Positions 7,563 to 9,218 of a DNA stretch of 9,218 bases are shown piece by piece (the stretch's first letter is position 1; every line of letters begins with the position of its first letter). The notes below the pieces were generated by a model. That model saw only the letters and a program-made list of their open reading frames with translations. It was not told the origin of the DNA and made no database searches. Made by a program: the position numbers and the translations under genes. Origin of the DNA: an uncultured Bacteroidota bacterium (GTDB taxonomy: Bacteria; Bacteroidota; Bacteroidia; NS11-12g; UBA955). Location of the stretch: positions 1 through 9,218 of the forward strand of contig CAJBVU010000271.1 in assembly GCA_903959115.1 (NCBI GenBank), given 5' to 3'.

Positions 7563-8261
7563 TTACTCGATTGTAGTGGCCTTGGCTTTCTTATTTATGA
7601 TTTCGTAGACAGTAATCATCCACAGCATGTAAACCATGTTGTAGAAAAAATCTTCTACAGGTATTGTCCCAATGCGTATTCCAAGGTTTTGAGCATCGTT
7701 ATAAATTAACACGGGTTTGCTTGTAAGCACTCCGTTGACGTATGCCATTGGGAGTAAAGCGATAATCCATGCTAGAATTATGTGTGATAAATGCACTGTG
7801 TGGCGTGTGATGAGTAATGCGGACAGGGTGATGGATAAAAATCCAAACGTTATTGTGGTATATAAGTGAGTTGGGTTAATGGCTATGGCGATGAGGCTAA
7901 TAGTTATCAATGAAATCACTATGGGTTTGAGTGCTTTGTTGAAGGAGAAGTTTGGTAGATAGGCCTTGAGGCAAGCATATATGAAAAGACATGCATAAGG
8001 GATAATAATGAAGAATATATATTCTTCTAAGGGCAGTCCAGCAAGCCATTTTCCGTATAAGAACTGCGGATTAAATAACCATACATTTATTTTAGTGAAC
8101 CAGATGTCCCATACAATATATAAGGTACTCGTTGCGAGCATCGCTGAGGCAAACGGTTTCCAGTTCTTGTAGAATGCCACTTTTTTATCGAATGATAGCG
8201 CTAACGGGCCAGCAATCGTGATGAGATTTAAGAATAAGTATGTTAAGTGATCGGGTATCAT
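7563..8261 (-). CDS. crtYcd: lycopene cyclase, fused CrtYcd type
   Basis: Integral membrane enzyme that closes the ends of lycopene into rings, giving beta-carotene-type carotenoids. Seen: 232 residues from ATG 8261-8259, with about six to seven hydrophobic helices. Two homologous halves are visible. The N-terminal CrtYc-like half (about 1-105) has WDIWFT (51-56) and the acidic motif PLEEYIFF (77-84); the C-terminal CrtYd-like half (about 110-232) has the matching motif PVEDFFYN (201-208). Family knowledge: these PxE(E/D) motifs are the conserved acidic motifs of heterodimeric and fused CrtYc/CrtYd cyclases, and about 230 residues is the usual fused length. Start choice: the frame is open 16 codons further, but those overlap the sigma-factor gene; ATG 8261 begins MIPDHLTYL as in relatives and has GAGGT seven bases before it. 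It lies 16 bp downstream of the sigma-factor stop, probably in the same transcript. No phytoene synthase or desaturase gene is in the window. Beta-ring specificity is inferred. Confidence 0.92.
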   Translation of the reverse strand: MIPDHLTYLFLNLITIAGPLALSFDKKVAFYKNWKPFASAMLATSTLYIVWDIWFTKINVWLFNPQFLYGKWLAGLPLEEYIFFIIIPYACLFIYACLKAYLPNFSFNKALKPIVISLITISLIAIAINPTHLYTTITFGFLSITLSALLITRHTVHLSHIILAWIIALLPMAYVNGVLTSKPVLIYNDAQNLGIRIGTIPVEDFFYNMVYMLWMITVYEIINKKAKATTIE

Positions 8262-8277
8262 AAAGAATACCTCAAAT

Positions 8278-8811
8278 TTACGCCATTTGCAATCCGTAAA
8301 CCACAGCATATTCTTTTAGACGCTCGCGAAGGATGCGGCGGGCGACAAAAATCCTGGTCTTTACGGTACCAATTGGGATTTGCATTTCTTCAGCAATTTC
8401 GTGGTATTTGTAACCTTCGGTGTTTAGTTTGAAAGTTACCCTTAAATCAAACGATAATTCATCAATTGCAGCTTCTAGATCTTGGCGGATAAACTTCGTC
8501 TCGGCATCGTTGTCGATTTTGTGAGACGGTAAATCAATGAAATATGAGTTGTCTGTACTATCCAAGAATGTATTGCGCTTCATATCGCGGCGATAGTTAT
8601 TGATGAAGCTATTTTTGAGAATGGTATAGAGCCAACCGCGGAGGTTTGTACCTTCTTGGAATTTGCTCTGATATCTATATGCTTTTAGGATTGTGTCTTG
8701 CACTAGATCTTTGGTGTCGTCCATGTCGTGTGTTAACGACAATGCATAATTTCTCAGCGGAAGTAATTCTCCTGCTATTTTCTTGTCGAAATCATTTTGT
8801 GTAATTCTCAT
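8278..8811 (-). CDS. ECF-type RNA polymerase sigma factor
   Basis: Alternative sigma factor that directs RNA polymerase to a specific promoter set. Seen: 177 residues from ATG 8811-8809. The region 2 domain spans about residues 10-80, with DLVQDTILKAYRY (35-47), and NLRGWLYTILKNSFINNYRR (56-75), the -10-recognising part. The region 4 domain spans about 113-166, with the helix-turn-helix YHEIAEEMQIPIGTVKTRIF at 136-155. The length and the absence of region 3 fit the ECF class. There is no C-terminal extension and no anti-sigma gene next to it in the window, so control by an anti-sigma partner is not supported here. The only co-directional neighbour is the lycopene cyclase gene 16 bp downstream. 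ECF sigma genes are known beside Bacteroidota carotenoid genes, so light or oxidative-stress control is a reasonable but unproven idea. A promoter candidate lies immediately upstream. Confidence 0.95.
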   Translation of the reverse strand: MRITQNDFDKKIAGELLPLRNYALSLTHDMDDTKDLVQDTILKAYRYQSKFQEGTNLRGWLYTILKNSFINNYRRDMKRNTFLDSTDNSYFIDLPSHKIDNDAETKFIRQDLEAAIDELSFDLRVTFKLNTEGYKYHEIAEEMQIPIGTVKTRIFVARRILRERLKEYAVVYGLQMA

Positions 8812-8825
8812 ACGGATATCTTATA

Positions 8826-8856
8826 CAAATATGGGTCTTTGTTTAATTTTAATCAA
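8826..8856 (-). promoter_or_regulatory. candidate promoter for the sigma factor - lycopene cyclase unit
   Basis: On the minus strand, TTG (8856-8854) is followed after 20 bp by CATATTTG (8833-8826), which matches the Bacteroidota -7 box TAnnTTTG at every fixed base except the first. The predicted RNA start falls a few bases before the ATG at 8811, giving a very short leader. The match is good for this phylum, but the region is so AT-rich that chance resemblance is possible. Confidence 0.45.
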
Positions 8857-8929
8857 ATTTTATTGTACAAGAAATGTTGTCGTAAAGTTAAACAAAATAA
8901 CGTTTTATTGCAGAATGTACTATTTAATA

Positions 8930-9005
8930 AATTGATAATCAATTATTTAATTGATATTTTGTGTTTATTTGTTGATGTATTGTGTGGATAAGTTGAACAA
9001 TTGAT
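8930..9005. repeat. cluster of AATTGAT heptamers
   Basis: AATTGAT occurs in direct orientation at 8930-8936, 8949-8955 and 8999-9005 and inverted (ATCAATT) at 8938-8944. The first and the inverted copy form a perfect 7-bp palindrome around a single A. The cluster could be an operator for a dimeric regulator or simply AT-rich coincidence. Confidence 0.45.
8983..8991 (-). promoter_or_regulatory. single perfect DnaA-box 9-mer
   Basis: TGTGGATAA on the plus strand is TTATCCACA on the minus strand, the canonical DnaA box. It is next to an AT-rich block. I found only this one exact copy in the gap, which is too few to call an origin. Confidence 0.35.
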
Positions 9006-9066
9006 GTTTGATGCTAGATGTCGGTTTGATGGTTTTGTATAGGTGTTTTAGTTGGTTGTGGCGGGG

Positions 9067-9108
9067 ATTCGTTTAGAGTTGTGATTTGTTTTGGGGTAAT
9101 TCGTTTAG
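9067..9108 (+). repeat. short direct repeat GGGG-ATTCGTTTAG
   Basis: ATTCGTTTAG occurs at 9067-9076 and 9099-9108, 32 bp apart start to start. Each copy is preceded by GGGG (9063-9066 and 9093-9096). A partial third copy (GTTTAG) is at 9123-9128. Its role is unknown. Confidence 0.5.
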
Positions 9109-9195
9109 GTATTTGCGGTTTTGTTTAGTTATTTGATTTGCTTAAAGATGAAATATTATTGTTGCAGTAGTTTGTTGGATTTTACATAAAAGAGA

Positions 9196-9218
9196 GAGGG
9201 CTCCCATTGGGAGCCCTC
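9196..9218 (-). terminator. terminator-like hairpin at the right edge
   Basis: Perfect 10-bp arms, GAGGGCTCCC (9196-9205) and GGGAGCCCTC (9209-9218), around a 3-base loop. On the minus strand the stem is followed by TCTCTTTTAT, so it probably ends a minus-strand gene lying to the right of the window. A T-run on the plus-strand side cannot be judged because the window stops there. Confidence 0.75.

Larger units (their letters stand above)
8812..9195. other. gene-free AT-rich intergenic region upstream of the sigma factor
   Basis: No credible coding frame is seen on either strand; a 64-codon plus-strand frame at 8797-8991 has no protein-like composition and crosses the sigma-factor promoter. 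From left to right the region holds the promoter candidate, an AT-rich block (about 8860-8980) with AATTGAT repeats, a perfect DnaA-box 9-mer at 8983-8991, and a strongly C-poor G/T-rich block (about 9001-9180). Confidence 0.7.

Noticed and set aside
8262..8309. Longer lycopene cyclase start at ATG 8309
   Set aside because: The extra 16 residues overlap the end of the sigma-factor gene and are polar and unlike the family. ATG 8261 has a ribosome-binding-like GAGGT.
8797..8991. Plus-strand frame of 64 codons upstream of the sigma factor
   Set aside because: It overlaps the sigma-factor start and promoter, is low-complexity and AT-rich, and shows no domain or ribosome-binding site.
8860..9000. 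Chromosomal replication origin
   Set aside because: Only one exact DnaA box was found, and no origin-linked genes such as dnaA or dnaN are present. It is kept only as a finding about the motif cluster.

Overview
The window comes from a Gram-negative bacterium of the phylum Bacteroidota. The evidence is a type IX secretion (T9SS) sorting domain with a GEVED/PKD/CUB/DUF5011 architecture on a very large secreted protein, a Bacteroidota-type LptD, a single-domain MCE (MlaD-like) protein, a CrtYcd-type lycopene cyclase, and promoter candidates resembling the Bacteroidota consensus (TTG ... TAnnTTTG). The DNA is AT-rich. I cannot place it reliably below phylum.

Left part (1-2270): the N-terminal half of an lptD gene runs leftward off the window edge. 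It is divergent from an N-acetylmuramoyl-L-alanine amidase gene on the plus strand. Only 56 bp separate the two starts, and lptD appears to begin at a TTG codon. LptD inserts lipopolysaccharide into the outer membrane and the amidase cuts peptide side chains from peptidoglycan, so this is an envelope-maintenance locus.

Centre (2385-6526): a 1362-residue secreted or surface protein with a signal peptide, two GEVED-type domains, four PKD-like domains, a CUB domain, five DUF5011-like Ig repeats and a T9SS C-terminal sorting domain. It is followed by a near-perfect intrinsic terminator. Its arginine codons are almost all CGT, unlike its neighbours, which suggests high expression. It lies between the amidase gene and the MCE gene, which from general knowledge of Bacteroidota are usually adjacent.

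Right part (6571-8811): the MCE/MlaD-like lipid-transport protein on the plus strand converges, with a 17-bp gap, on a minus-strand pair. That pair is an ECF sigma factor followed after 16 bp by a fused CrtYcd-type lycopene cyclase. They look like one transcription unit linking a regulator to carotenoid ring formation.

Right edge (8812-9218): a gene-free, AT-rich stretch of about 400 bp. It holds a candidate promoter for the sigma factor, a cluster of AATTGAT heptamers around one perfect DnaA box, a C-poor G/T-rich segment with a short direct repeat, and a terminator hairpin at the very end that probably serves a minus-strand gene outside the window. I found no CRISPR array, transposase, tRNA or rRNA. 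No new multi-gene system is evident; the large T9SS protein and the regulatory stretch on the right are the least explained parts.
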